DNA of 64,000 nucleotides from an uncultured Aquimarina sp. (GTDB lineage: Bacteria; Bacteroidota; Bacteroidia; Flavobacteriales; Flavobacteriaceae): the NCBI GenBank assembly GCA_947499005.1, contig CANMML010000001.1, forward strand, positions 124,001-188,000, read 5' to 3'. A program made the position numbers and the translations under genes. Positions within the stretch are counted from its first letter, which is position 1, and each line of letters opens with the position of its first letter. The notes beneath the pieces were generated by a model. That model had not been told where the DNA came from, did not search any database, and saw only the letters and a program-made list of their open reading frames with translations. Below are positions 44,135 through 53,239 of this stretch, piece by piece.

Positions 44135-44208
44135 GCCGATATAGCTCAGCTGGCTAGAGCAGCTGATTTGTAATCAGCAGGTCGTGGGTTCGAGTCCCTC
44201 TATCGGCT
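44135..44208 (+). tRNA. tRNA-Thr (anticodon TGT)
   Basis: 74 nt. Acceptor GCCGATA / TATCGGC, D-arm TAGCTCAGCTGG..., anticodon stem GCTGA-TTTGTAA-TCAGC, T-arm GTGGGTTCGAGTCCC. No 3' CCA encoded; added post-transcriptionally. Confidence 0.97.
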
Positions 44209-44270
44209 CTTTGAAATTTTGATTTTTGAATTGGGTAATGTTCGTAAAGAAATCCCAACATTAAGAAAAT

Positions 44271-44353
44271 GGGGAGATTCCAGAGCGGCCAAATGGGGCG
44301 GACTGTAACTCCGTTGTCTTTCGACTTCGCAGGTTCGAATCCTGCTCTCCCCA
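44271..44353 (+). tRNA. tRNA-Tyr (anticodon GTA)
   Basis: 83 nt, class II with a long variable arm. Acceptor GGGGAGA / TCTCCCC, anticodon loop CTGTAAC, T-arm CAGGTTCGAATCCTG. Confidence 0.97.
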
Positions 44354-44385
44354 CTAATTAATCAAAAAAAATGTTGCGGCAATTG

Positions 44386-44415
44386 TTGTAGATTTGAAAT
44401 TTAGTTTTACATTTG
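44386..44415 (+). promoter_or_regulatory. Promoter before tRNA-Gly
   Basis: TTG at 44386-44388 and TACATTTG at 44408-44415 (followed by C), spacer 19 bp, giving a separate promoter for tRNA-Gly, tRNA-Thr and tuf. Confidence 0.65.
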
Positions 44416-44458
44416 CACGCACAAAAAAATAGAAGTTCAAGTTGATCTTGAATTGAAT

Positions 44459-44531
44459 GCGGGAGTAGCTCAGTTGGTAGAGCGTCAGCCTTCCAAGCTG
44501 AATGTCGCCGGTTCGAACCCGGTCTCCCGCT
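44459..44531 (+). tRNA. tRNA-Gly (anticodon TCC)
   Basis: 73 nt. Acceptor GCGGGAG / CTCCCGC, anticodon loop CTTCCAA, T-arm CCGGTTCGAACCCGG. Confidence 0.97.
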
Positions 44532-44612
44532 CAAGAATATAGAACTATGCCTCGTGTGTAGTTCTATATTTGTGTAAATAAGGGTTACTTATTTGGCTGT
44601 TGTAAAATATTC

Positions 44613-44684
44613 GCCGGTGTAGCTCAGTGGTAGAGCGTTTCCTTGGTAAGGAAGAGGTCACGAGTTCAATTCTCGTCATTGGCT
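44613..44684 (+). tRNA. tRNA-Thr (anticodon GGT)
   Basis: 72 nt. Acceptor GCCGGTG / CATTGGC includes two G-U pairs, anticodon loop TTGGTAA. It lies 67 bp before tuf, the classic tRNA-Thr-tuf arrangement; together with tRNA-Thr(TGT) both Thr decoding families here are covered. Confidence 0.95.
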
Positions 44685-44751
44685 CAAAGTTTTAAATAAC
44701 TATTATTACTTTTACTTATAAAATAAAATTTAGAATTAAATAACATTCATT

Positions 44752-45939
44752 ATGGCAAAGGGAACTTTTGATCGTTCGAAACCGCACTTGAATATCGGTA
44801 CTATCGGGCACGTAGATCACGGTAAAACTACTTTAACTGCTGCGATTACAAAAGTATTAGCTGACGCGGGTCTTTCTGAGGCTAGAGATTTTGATACTAT
44901 TGATAACGCTCCAGAAGAAAAGGAAAGAGGTATTACAATTAATACTTCGCACGTTGAGTATCAAACTGCAAACCGTCACTATGCACACGTTGACTGTCCA
45001 GGTCACGCCGATTACGTAAAGAACATGGTAACTGGAGCTGCTCAGATGGATGGAGCTATCTTGGTGGTTGCTGCGACAGATGGGCCAATGCCTCAAACTC
45101 GTGAGCACATCCTTTTAGGGCGTCAGGTAGGAATTCCTCGTATCGTTGTTTTCTTAAACAAGGTAGATATGGTGGATGATGAAGAGTTATTAGAGTTAGT
45201 AGATATGGAGGTAAGAGATTTATTATCTTTCTATGACTACGATGGTGATAATGGTCCTGTAGTTTCTGGTTCTGCTTTAGGTGCACTTAACGGTGAGCAA
45301 AAGTGGGTAGATACAGTATTGGAATTAATGGCTAAAGTTGATGAGTGGATCGAAGAGCCACCAAGAGATATGGATAAGCCATTCTTGATGCCTATTGAAG
45401 ATGTATTCTCTATTACTGGTCGTGGTACTGTTGCAACTGGTCGTATCGAAACAGGTATCGCTAATACAGGAGATCCTGTAGAGATTATCGGTATGGGTGC
45501 TGAGAAGTTAACTTCTACTATTACGGGAATCGAGATGTTTCGTCAAATCTTAGATAGAGGTGAGGCTGGAGATAATGCTGGTATCTTATTACGTGGTATT
45601 GAAAAGACTCAAATCTCAAGAGGTATGGTAATTACTGCTCCTGGATCAGTAACTCCTCACTCTAAGTTTAAAGCTGAGGTTTATATCTTGAAAAAAGAAG
45701 AGGGTGGACGTCATACTCCATTTCATAATAACTACCGTCCACAGTTTTATGTACGTACAACTGATGTAACTGGTAACATTAGTTTACCTGATGGGGTAGA
45801 AATGGTAATGCCTGGAGATAACTTAACTATTGAAGTAGAGTTAATCAGCACGATTGCAATGAATATCGGTTTACGTTTTGCTATCCGTGAAGGAGGTAGA
45901 ACAGTAGGAGCTGGTCAGGTAACTGAAATCTTAGACTAA
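44752..45939 (+). CDS. tuf: Translation elongation factor Tu
   Basis: 395 residues. Delivers aminoacyl-tRNA to the ribosome with GTP. G-domain motifs: [10 protein letters not shown] (18-27, P-loop), [12 protein letters not shown] (about 81-92) and [10 protein letters not shown] (about 136-145). Beta-barrel domains 2 and 3 are complete, ending [10 protein letters not shown]. Transcribed with tRNA-Thr upstream and closed by a terminator. Confidence 0.99.
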   Translation: MAKGTFDRSKPHLNIGTIGHVDHGKTTLTAAITKVLADAGLSEARDFDTIDNAPEEKERGITINTSHVEYQTANRHYAHVDCPGHADYVKNMVTGAAQMDGAILVVAATDGPMPQTREHILLGRQVGIPRIVVFLNKVDMVDDEELLELVDMEVRDLLSFYDYDGDNGPVVSGSALGALNGEQKWVDTVLELMAKVDEWIEEPPRDMDKPFLMPIEDVFSITGRGTVATGRIETGIANTGDPVEIIGMGAEKLTSTITGIEMFRQILDRGEAGDNAGILLRGIEKTQISRGMVITAPGSVTPHSKFKAEVYILKKEEGGRHTPFHNNYRPQFYVRTTDVTGNISLPDGVEMVMPGDNLTIEVELISTIAMNIGLRFAIREGGRTVGAGQVTEILD

Positions 45940-45969
45940 TCCTTGTATTAGGCTATTAAAATAAATTAG

Positions 45970-46003
45970 CAAGGTGTTTCTTTTAGAAACGCCTTGTTTT
46001 TTT
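45970..46003 (+). terminator. tuf terminator
   Basis: Stem CAAGGTGTTTC / GAAACGCCTTG (one G-U), loop TTTTA, then T7. The following promoter's TTG lies within the T-run side. Confidence 0.85.
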
Positions 46004-46023
46004 CTAAAAAAGTTATATTTTTG
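45994..46023 (+). promoter_or_regulatory. Promoter of tRNA-Trp-secE-nusG
   Basis: TTG at 45994-45996 and TATTTTTG (TAnnTTTG) at 46016-46023, spacer 19 bp. It overlaps the tuf terminator. A palindrome CCGTAAAATTTACGG (46028-46042) follows immediately, at the expected transcription start. Confidence 0.7.
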
Positions 46024-46066
46024 CAGTCCGTAAAATTTACGGGTGTTTATTGTATAATAAAAATAT

Positions 46067-46139
46067 ACGGGTTTAGCTCAGTTGGTAGAGCACTGGTCTC
46101 CAAAACCAGGTGTCGTGAGTTCGAGCCTCGCAACCCGTG
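46067..46139 (+). tRNA. tRNA-Trp (anticodon CCA)
   Basis: 73 nt. Acceptor ACGGGTT / AACCCGT, anticodon stem-loop CTGGT-CTCCAAA-ACCAG, T-arm GTGAGTTCGAGCCTC. Located 15 bp upstream of secE. Confidence 0.97.
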
Positions 46140-46153
46140 CTAAATAAAACAAA

Positions 46154-46351
46154 ATGGCAGGATTAATCACTTATGTAAAAGAATCTTTTGCTGAGTTAAA
46201 GAACAACGTAACTTGGACTCCTAGAGCTGAAGCTCAGCGTTTAACTATTATAGTTGTTGTTTTTTCAGTGTTATTTTCTTTAGCGATTTGGGGGGTTGAT
46301 ACTGTTTTTAGTAAGGTGATAGAGCAATACTTTAATCTTGTAAAACAATAA
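46154..46351 (+). CDS. secE: Preprotein translocase subunit SecE
   Basis: 65 residues with a single membrane segment (about 36-55) after an amphipathic helix ending ..NVTWTPRAEAQRLT, the conserved SecE pattern. It is the short one-TM form usual in this phylum. It clamps SecY in the translocon. Between tRNA-Trp and nusG, 7 bp before the latter. Confidence 0.95.
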   Translation: MAGLITYVKESFAELKNNVTWTPRAEAQRLTIIVVVFSVLFSLAIWGVDTVFSKVIEQYFNLVKQ

Positions 46352-46358
46352 TTGAGGT

Positions 46359-46910
46359 ATGGCTGATACTAATATAAAGAAATGGTACGTAGTGCGTGCT
46401 GTTAGTGGGCAAGAGCATAAAGTAAAAGATTACATCGAAAGAGAGATAGCTCAGCAAGGATATGAGGATTATGTAGATCAAGTATTAGTGCCTACTGAAA
46501 CAGTAGTTCAAGTTCGTAATGGGAAGAAAATAAATAAAGAACGTGTTTATTTTCCGGGTTATATAATGGTAGAAGCAAATCTTTCAGGAGAGGTGCCTCA
46601 TATTATAAAATCTATTAACGGAGTAGTTGGTTTTTTAGGGGAAACAAAAGGAGGGGATCCTGTTCCGTTAAGAATCGCTGAGGTAAATAGAATGCTTGGT
46701 AAGGTAGATGAACTTGCGGTTAAAGTAGATAATATTTCTATACCGTATACTGTTGGTGAGACAGTGAAGGTAATCGATGGTCCTTTTAATGGATTTAATG
46801 GTTCTGTTGAGAAAGTAAATGAAGAAAAGCGTAAGCTAGAAGTAATGGTGAAGATTTTTGGAAGAAAAACACCGCTAGAGCTAAGTTATATGCAAGTAGA
46901 GAAAATATAA
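46359..46910 (+). CDS. nusG: Transcription termination/antitermination factor NusG
   Basis: 183 residues: NGN domain (KWYVVRAVSGQEHKVKDYIE at the N-terminus) and C-terminal KOW domain (GETVKVIDGPFNGFNGSVEKVNEEKRKLEV). It couples RNA polymerase to ribosomes or Rho. Confidence 0.97.
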   Translation: MADTNIKKWYVVRAVSGQEHKVKDYIEREIAQQGYEDYVDQVLVPTETVVQVRNGKKINKERVYFPGYIMVEANLSGEVPHIIKSINGVVGFLGETKGGDPVPLRIAEVNRMLGKVDELAVKVDNISIPYTVGETVKVIDGPFNGFNGSVEKVNEEKRKLEVMVKIFGRKTPLELSYMQVEKI

Positions 46911-46926
46911 ATTAATCCTTATATAT

Positions 46927-46972
46927 AGAATGATTTTTGATTATGCTTCCTTTTCAAAAATGATTCTTTTTT
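46927..46972 (+). terminator. Terminator or attenuator between nusG and rplK
   Basis: Stem AGAATGATTTTTG / CAAAAATGATTCT (12 of 13 pairs), 15-nt loop, T6 run; it ends 13 bp before the rplK start. Confidence 0.7.
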
Positions 46973-46984
46973 AATTTTATTCAA

Positions 46985-47422
46985 ATGGCAAAAGAAGTAA
47001 GTAAGCTTGTTAAATTGCAAGTTAAAGGTGGTGCGGCTAATCCGTCACCTCCTGTTGGACCTGCTTTAGGTGCTGCTGGTGTGAATATCATGGAGTTCTG
47101 TAAGCAATTCAATGGTAGAACGCAAGATAAGGCTGGGAAAGTATTACCTGTAGTTATTACAGTATACTCGGATAAGTCTTTTGATTTTGTGATCAAAACT
47201 CCACCGGCTGCAGTACAGATCTTGGAAGCAGCTAAATTAAAGAAAGGTTCTGGAGAACCTAATCGTAGAAAAGTTGGATCTATCACGTGGGATCAAGCAA
47301 AAACTATCGCTGAAGATAAAATGCAAGATTTAAATGCATTTACAATCGAATCGGCAATGATGATGATTGCAGGTACGGCACGTTCAATGGGTGTTACCAT
47401 GTCTGGTGATGCGCCTTTTTAA
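46985..47422 (+). CDS. rplK: 50S ribosomal protein uL11
   Basis: 145 residues with the conserved [24 protein letters not shown] stretch (thiostrepton/proline-rich region, shown in short form here) and the C-terminal rRNA-binding domain ending [10 protein letters not shown]. Binds 23S rRNA at the GTPase-associated centre. Located 13 bp after a hairpin that may attenuate the operon. Confidence 0.97.
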   Translation: MAKEVSKLVKLQVKGGAANPSPPVGPALGAAGVNIMEFCKQFNGRTQDKAGKVLPVVITVYSDKSFDFVIKTPPAAVQILEAAKLKKGSGEPNRRKVGSITWDQAKTIAEDKMQDLNAFTIESAMMMIAGTARSMGVTMSGDAPF

Positions 47423-47435
47423 TTTTTAAATTGTT

Positions 47436-48128
47436 ATGGCAAAGTTGACAAAGAAACAAAAAGAGGCACAAGCTAAGGTTGATGGTAACAAAGCTTACAC
47501 AGTAGCAGAAGCTGCTGCATTAGTAAAAGAAGTTAGTACTGCTAATTTCGATGCTTCTGTAGATTTAGCGGTACGCTTAAATGTAGATCCTCGTAAAGCA
47601 AATCAAATGGTACGTGGGGTAGTTACCTTGCCACACGGTACTGGTAAAGATGTTAAGGTTTTAGCATTAGTAACTCCTGATAAAGAAGAAGAAGCAAAAG
47701 CAGCTGGAGCTGATTATGTTGGTCTTGATGAGTACTTAGCTAAGATTAAAGCTGGATGGACAGACGTAGATGTGATTATCACTATGCCTGCTGTTATGGG
47801 TAAATTAGGTCCTTTAGGACGTGTATTAGGTCCTCGTGGTTTAATGCCTAACCCAAAAACAGGTACGGTAACTATGGATGTGGCAAAAGCTGTTACAGAT
47901 GTAAAAGCAGGTAAGATTGACTTTAAAGTTGATAAAACTGGTATTGTACATGCTGCAGTTGGTAAAGCATCATTTGATGTGGATAAGTTAGAAGGGAATA
48001 TTCAAGAATTGTTGTCAACACTTGTTAAGTTGAAGCCTACGGCTGCTAAAGGAGTGTACATCAAATCAATTTATGTTTCTTCTACTATGAGCCCAGGTAT
48101 CCAAGTAGATGGTAAGTCATTCGTTTAA
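47436..48128 (+). CDS. rplA: 50S ribosomal protein uL1
   Basis: 230 residues, typical length. Two-domain uL1 with [16 protein letters not shown] near 48-63 and the signature [21 protein letters not shown] near 121-141. It forms the L1 stalk and in many bacteria represses its own operon by binding its mRNA leader. 13 bp after rplK. Confidence 0.97.
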   Translation: MAKLTKKQKEAQAKVDGNKAYTVAEAAALVKEVSTANFDASVDLAVRLNVDPRKANQMVRGVVTLPHGTGKDVKVLALVTPDKEEEAKAAGADYVGLDEYLAKIKAGWTDVDVIITMPAVMGKLGPLGRVLGPRGLMPNPKTGTVTMDVAKAVTDVKAGKIDFKVDKTGIVHAAVGKASFDVDKLEGNIQELLSTLVKLKPTAAKGVYIKSIYVSSTMSPGIQVDGKSFV

Positions 48129-48143
48129 TTTAGAAATTCAGTT

Positions 48144-48662
48144 ATGACAAGAGAAGAAAAGTCACAAGTAATTGACGATTTAACTGCTCAGTTAGCCGAT
48201 AATAACACTATCTATTTAGCTGATATTTCGGACTTAGACGCTGGTGCTACATCAGCTCTTCGTAGAGCATGTTTTAAATCTCAAGTTTCTTTAGCAATTG
48301 TAAAAAATACATTACTTGCTAAAGCAATGGAGAAATCAGATAAGGATTTTGGAGATCTTCCTTCAGTATTGAAAGGAAATACTTCAATCATGTTTTCTGA
48401 GACAGGTAATGCACCTGCAAAATTAATCAAGGAATTTCGTAAGAAAGCTGATAAGCCGGTATTAAAAGGAGCTTTTGTTGAAGAAGCTGTTTTTGTCGGA
48501 GAAGAAAACTTAGAAACTTTAGTTAACATTAAGTCTAAAGAAGAAGTTATCGGAGATATCATCGGATTGTTACAATCTCCTGCTAAGAATGTTGTTTCTG
48601 CTCTTAAGTCGAGTGGAGGTAAGATCGCAGGGATCCTTAAAACATTATCTGAGAAAGAATAA
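48144..48662 (+). CDS. rplJ: 50S ribosomal protein uL10
   Basis: 172 residues. N-terminal rRNA-binding domain and a C-terminal helix (ending GKIAGILKTLSEKE) that docks bL12 dimers. 15 bp after rplA and upstream of rplL. Confidence 0.96.
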   Translation: MTREEKSQVIDDLTAQLADNNTIYLADISDLDAGATSALRRACFKSQVSLAIVKNTLLAKAMEKSDKDFGDLPSVLKGNTSIMFSETGNAPAKLIKEFRKKADKPVLKGAFVEEAVFVGEENLETLVNIKSKEEVIGDIIGLLQSPAKNVVSALKSSGGKIAGILKTLSEKE

Positions 48663-48722
48663 TTCTCAGTATTTAATTAGTACACACAATTTTTATTTAT
48701 AAACTTTTAAAACGATAGAAAA

Positions 48723-49100
48723 ATGGCAGATTTAAAAGAGTTCGCTGAACAATTAGTAAACTTAACTGTTAAAGAAGTTAACGAATTAGCTGATATCCTT
48801 AAAGAGGAGTACGGAATTGAGCCAGCTGCTGCTGCTGTAGCTGTTGCTGCAGGAGGTGCTGCAGGTGGAGGTGAAGCTGCTGAAGAGCAAACTGAATTTG
48901 ATGTTATCTTAAAAGCTGCTGGAGGTTCTAAATTAGCTGTTGTAAAATTAGTTAAAGAATTAACAGGTCAAGGTCTTAAAGAAGCTAAAGGATTAGTAGA
49001 TGGTGCGCCAGCTGCAATCAAAGAAGGTGTATCTAAAGACGAAGCAGAAGCATTAAAGACTCAATTAGAAGAGGCTGGAGCTGAAGTTGAGCTTAAGTAA
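48723..49100 (+). CDS. rplL: 50S ribosomal protein bL12 (L7/L12)
   Basis: 125 residues: N-terminal dimer domain, Ala/Gly-rich hinge ([16 protein letters not shown] at about 35-50) and the C-terminal factor-binding domain [20 protein letters not shown]. 60 bp after rplJ. Confidence 0.98.
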   Translation: MADLKEFAEQLVNLTVKEVNELADILKEEYGIEPAAAAVAVAAGGAAGGGEAAEEQTEFDVILKAAGGSKLAVVKLVKELTGQGLKEAKGLVDGAPAAIKEGVSKDEAEALKTQLEEAGAEVELK

Positions 49101-49124
49101 GCTTAAATAAGCAAAATATTTTAA

Positions 49125-49161
49125 GGTTTAGGCACAAAGTGTATGCTTTGTTGCCTAGACC
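49125..49161 (+). promoter_or_regulatory. Hairpin in the rplL-rpoB spacer (attenuator candidate)
   Basis: Stem GGTTTAGGCaCAAAG / CTTTGttGCCTAGACC with small internal mismatches and a TGTATG loop, not followed by a T-run; typical position for the partial terminator or processing site between bL12 and RNA polymerase beta. Confidence 0.55.
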
Positions 49162-49257
49162 ATTTTGTATATATAATTGTTACGTCCTAAGGGGCGTATC
49201 ATTGTCTAGGAAAATTTCGATTTAATTTAATTAAATTTTTATTTTCTGTTTATTTTA

Positions 49258-49290
49258 AAGTAACTGATTTTTAGATAGTTACTTTTTATT
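49258..49290 (+). promoter_or_regulatory. Second hairpin upstream of rpoB
   Basis: AAGTAACT (49258-49265) pairs with AGTTACTT (49277-49284), followed by T-rich sequence; a weak terminator or attenuator 50 bp before rpoB. Confidence 0.45.
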
Positions 49291-49337
49291 GTGTGTGGGT
49301 TGCACCGCTTTTTGTTTAAAATTAAATTCATCCATAG

Positions 49338-52300
49338 ATGTCAGCACTGCAAACTGAAAGATTGAATTTTTCTTCGATTAAGAACATTCCTGCTTATCCA
49401 GATTTACTGGATATTCAGATTAAGTCTTTCCAAGATTTCTTTCAATTAGAAACTAAGTCTGAAGAGAGAGGAAATGAAGGACTGTATAATACTTTCCAAG
49501 AAAATTTCCCAATTACAGATACACGAAATCAATTCGTGTTAGAATTCTTGGATTACTTCGTTGATCCTCCTCGTTATGATTTACAGGAATGTATTGAAAG
49601 AGGGTTAACTTACTCGGTGCCTTTGAAAGCCCGTTTAAAGCTTTATTGTACAGATCCCGAACATGAAGATTTTGAAACTATTGTTCAAGATGTGTATTTA
49701 GGAACAATTCCATACATGACACCAAGTGGTACTTTTTGTATCAATGGTGCAGAACGTGTTGTAGTATCTCAATTACACCGTTCTCCTGGGGTATTCTTTG
49801 GTCAATCGTTCCATGCAAATGGAACTAAACTATATTCTGCACGTGTTATTCCTTTCAAAGGATCATGGATAGAATTTGCGACAGATATCAATAGCGTAAT
49901 GTATGCTTATATCGATCGTAAAAAGAAATTACCTGTTACAACTCTATTCCGTGCTATCGGATTTGAGCGTGATAAAGATATTTTAGAGATTTTCGATTTG
50001 GCTGAAGAGATTAAAGTCTCTAAGTCAGGATTGAAAAAAGTTTTAGGTCGTAAATTAGCGGCTCGTGTCTTGAATACTTGGCACGAAGATTTCGTTGACG
50101 AAGATACTGGAGAAGTAGTGTCTATCGAGCGTAACGAAATCGTATTAGATCGTGATACCATCTTAGATAAAGATCATGTTGAAGACATTCTTGAAAGTGG
50201 TGTAAAAACGATCTTATTACATAAAGAAGATCATGACAAGGGCGATTATGCTATCATACATAATACGCTACAAAAAGATCCTACAAACTCAGAGAAAGAA
50301 GCTGTAGAACATATCTATCGTCAATTACGTAATGCTGAACCGCCAGACGAGGAAACAGCACGTGGTATTATAGATAAGTTATTCTTCTCGGACCAACGTT
50401 ATAACCTTGGTGAAGTAGGTCGTTATAGAATGAATAAAAAGCTAGGTTTGGATATCGAGATGGATAAGCAAGTGCTTACCAAAGTAGATATCATTACCAT
50501 AGTTAAATATTTAATTGAGTTAATCAACTCTAAAGCAGAGATTGATGATATTGATCACTTATCTAACCGTCGTGTACGTACAGTTGGTGAGCAATTATCT
50601 CAACAATTTGGTGTTGGTTTGGCTCGTATGGCTCGTACTATTCGTGAGCGTATGAACGTTCGTGATAACGAAGTCTTTACTCCAATTGATTTGATTAATG
50701 CGAAGACACTTTCTTCGGTGATCAATTCATTCTTTGGAACCAACCAGTTATCTCAGTTTATGGATCAAACGAATCCATTAGCAGAGATTACTCACAAGCG
50801 TCGTTTATCAGCATTAGGGCCAGGAGGTTTATCTCGTGAGCGTGCAGGTTTCGAGGTTCGTGATGTTCACTATACACACTATGGTCGTTTATGTCCGATT
50901 GAAACGCCTGAAGGGCCAAACATTGGTTTGATTTCATCGTTATCGGTATACGCAAAGGTAAATTCAATGGGATTCATTGAAACTCCTTATCGTAAAGTTG
51001 AAAATGGACGTGTTGTTCTTGAAGAGACTCCAATTTACTTAAGTGCAGAAGAGGAAGAAGGAATGAAGATTGCGCAAGCAAATATTCCTATGTCTGAAGA
51101 TGGAACCATTACAGCTGAGCGTGTAATTGCACGTGAAGAAGGTGATTTCCCAGTGGAAGACCCTGTGAATGTAAATTATACGGATGTTGCACCTAACCAG
51201 ATTTCTTCGATATCAGCTTCATTAATTCCATTTTTGGAGCATGATGATGCCAACCGTGCATTGATGGGATCTAACATGATGCGTCAGGCTGTACCATTAT
51301 TACGTGTAGATGCACCGATTGTAGGAACAGGATTAGAGCGTCAAGTAGCTTCAGATTCTCGTGTATTAATAAATGCAGAAGGAGAAGGAGTTGTTGAATA
51401 TGTTGATGCAAACAAGATCACGATTAAATACGATCGTACTGATGACGAACGCTTAATTAGTTTCGATGATGATTCTAAATCTTACGACTTAATTAAGTTT
51501 AGAAAAACGAATCAAGGTACTTCAATTAACTTGAAGCCTATCGTTAAGCCAGGAGATAGAGTATCTAAAGGACAAGTATTATGTCAAGGTTATGCAACCG
51601 AAGATGGTGAATTAGCTTTAGGACGTAACATGAAAGTAGCTTTCATGCCTTGGAAAGGATACAACTTTGAGGATGCAATTGTGATCTCTGAAAAAGTAGT
51701 TCGTGAAGATATCTTTACTTCTATCCACATCGATGAGTATTCATTAGAGGTTCGTGATACTAAATTAGGAAACGAGGAATTGACAAATGACATTCCTAAT
51801 GTTTCTGAAGAAGCAACTCGTGACTTAGATGAAAACGGAATGATCCGTATTGGAGCAGAAGTGAAGCCAGGAGATATTTTAATAGGTAAGATTACTCCAA
51901 AAGGAGAATCGGATCCTACTCCAGAAGAAAAATTACTTCGTGCGATTTTCGGTGATAAAGCAGGAGATGTTAAAGATGCTTCTTTAAAAGCTTCTCCATC
52001 ATTACATGGAGTTGTAATTGATAAGAAATTATTCGCTAGAGCAGTAAAAGATAAGCGTAAGCGTACTCAAGATAAAGAGGATATCGCTAAGTTAGAATCT
52101 AAATATGCTACTAAGTTCGAAGAATTAAAAGATCAATTAATTGACAAATTATTCCAATTAGTTGGAGGTAAAACTTGTCAAGGAGTTTCTAATGACTTAG
52201 GAGAGGAAGTATTACCAAAAGGTAAGAAGTATACCTTGAAAATGTTGAACAGTGTTGATGACTTTTCTCATTTAAGTACTGGTGTATGGACTACAGATAA

Positions 52301-53150
52301 TGACTTGAATAAATTAGTTGCAGATTTAATTCACAACTATAAGATCAAAGAAAATGATCTTCAAGGAAATCTTCGTCGTGAGAAATTTACGATTTCAGTT
52401 GGTGATGAGTTACCAGCAGGTATCTTGAAATTAGCTAAGATTTATGTTGCTAAGAAGCGTAAGCTGAAAGTAGGAGATAAGATGGCGGGACGTCACGGTA
52501 ACAAAGGTATCGTAGCACGTATCGTTCGTCAAGAAGATATGCCATTCCTAGATGATGGAACACCAGTAGATATCGTATTGAATCCACTAGGGGTACCATC
52601 GCGTATGAACATCGGACAGATTTACGAAACTGTATTAGGATGGGCAGGTCAAAAAATAGGACAAAAATATGCTACGCCAATCTTTAACGGAGCAAGCTTA
52701 GATCAGATCAATGAATTGACAGATCAAGCAGGTATCCCAAGATTTGGTCATACATACTTATTTGATGGAGGAACAGGAGAGCGTTTCGATCAGCCAGCTA
52801 CAGTTGGAGTGATTTATATGCTGAAACTGGGTCATATGGTTGATGATAAGATGCACGCACGTTCTATCGGTCCTTACTCGTTGATTACACAACAGCCACT
52901 TGGAGGTAAAGCTCAATTTGGAGGTCAGCGTTTCGGAGAGATGGAGGTTTGGGCTCTTGAAGCCTATGGAGCATCTAGCACATTACGTGAAATTTTAACT
53001 GTGAAGTCCGATGATGTTATTGGTCGTGCTAAGACATACGAAAGTATCGTTAAAGGTGAGCCAATGCCAGAACCAGGAATTCCTGAATCATTCAACGTAT
53101 TGATGCACGAACTTAAAGGACTTGGTCTAGATATCCGTTTAGAGGATTAA
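49338..53150 (+). CDS. rpoB: RNA polymerase beta subunit
   Basis: 1270 residues, full length for Bacteroidetes. The rifampicin region reads [34 protein letters not shown] (abridged description: the Asp, His and Ser of the drug pocket are all the sensitive-type residues). C-terminal anchor to beta' ([20 protein letters not shown]) is present. Follows rplL by 237 bp and precedes rpoC by 89 bp. Confidence 0.99.
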   Translation: MSALQTERLNFSSIKNIPAYPDLLDIQIKSFQDFFQLETKSEERGNEGLYNTFQENFPITDTRNQFVLEFLDYFVDPPRYDLQECIERGLTYSVPLKARLKLYCTDPEHEDFETIVQDVYLGTIPYMTPSGTFCINGAERVVVSQLHRSPGVFFGQSFHANGTKLYSARVIPFKGSWIEFATDINSVMYAYIDRKKKLPVTTLFRAIGFERDKDILEIFDLAEEIKVSKSGLKKVLGRKLAARVLNTWHEDFVDEDTGEVVSIERNEIVLDRDTILDKDHVEDILESGVKTILLHKEDHDKGDYAIIHNTLQKDPTNSEKEAVEHIYRQLRNAEPPDEETARGIIDKLFFSDQRYNLGEVGRYRMNKKLGLDIEMDKQVLTKVDIITIVKYLIELINSKAEIDDIDHLSNRRVRTVGEQLSQQFGVGLARMARTIRERMNVRDNEVFTPIDLINAKTLSSVINSFFGTNQLSQFMDQTNPLAEITHKRRLSALGPGGLSRERAGFEVRDVHYTHYGRLCPIETPEGPNIGLISSLSVYAKVNSMGFIETPYRKVENGRVVLEETPIYLSAEEEEGMKIAQANIPMSEDGTITAERVIAREEGDFPVEDPVNVNYTDVAPNQISSISASLIPFLEHDDANRALMGSNMMRQAVPLLRVDAPIVGTGLERQVASDSRVLINAEGEGVVEYVDANKITIKYDRTDDERLISFDDDSKSYDLIKFRKTNQGTSINLKPIVKPGDRVSKGQVLCQGYATEDGELALGRNMKVAFMPWKGYNFEDAIVISEKVVREDIFTSIHIDEYSLEVRDTKLGNEELTNDIPNVSEEATRDLDENGMIRIGAEVKPGDILIGKITPKGESDPTPEEKLLRAIFGDKAGDVKDASLKASPSLHGVVIDKKLFARAVKDKRKRTQDKEDIAKLESKYATKFEELKDQLIDKLFQLVGGKTCQGVSNDLGEEVLPKGKKYTLKMLNSVDDFSHLSTGVWTTDNDLNKLVADLIHNYKIKENDLQGNLRREKFTISVGDELPAGILKLAKIYVAKKRKLKVGDKMAGRHGNKGIVARIVRQEDMPFLDDGTPVDIVLNPLGVPSRMNIGQIYETVLGWAGQKIGQKYATPIFNGASLDQINELTDQAGIPRFGHTYLFDGGTGERFDQPATVGVIYMLKLGHMVDDKMHARSIGPYSLITQQPLGGKAQFGGQRFGEMEVWALEAYGASSTLREILTVKSDDVIGRAKTYESIVKGEPMPEPGIPESFNVLMHELKGLGLDIRLED

Positions 53151-53239
53151 TCAAGAACTCGTTTTTAGTCTTTTGTCCGAATGTAGTATTCGGACAAAAA
53201 AAGTAACAACACATTAATATTCTTAAGTCCTATTTTATT

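Noticed and set aside
44154-44354. Minus-strand reading frame of 66 residues across the tRNA-Thr and tRNA-Tyr genes
   Set aside because: It is the well-known artefact of translating the antisense of tRNA genes (RGTRTHDLLITNQLL-like peptide).
50690-50870. Rifampicin-resistance changes in rpoB
   Set aside because: The drug-pocket positions (Asp in FMDQ, His in THKRR, Ser in LSALGP) are sensitive-type.
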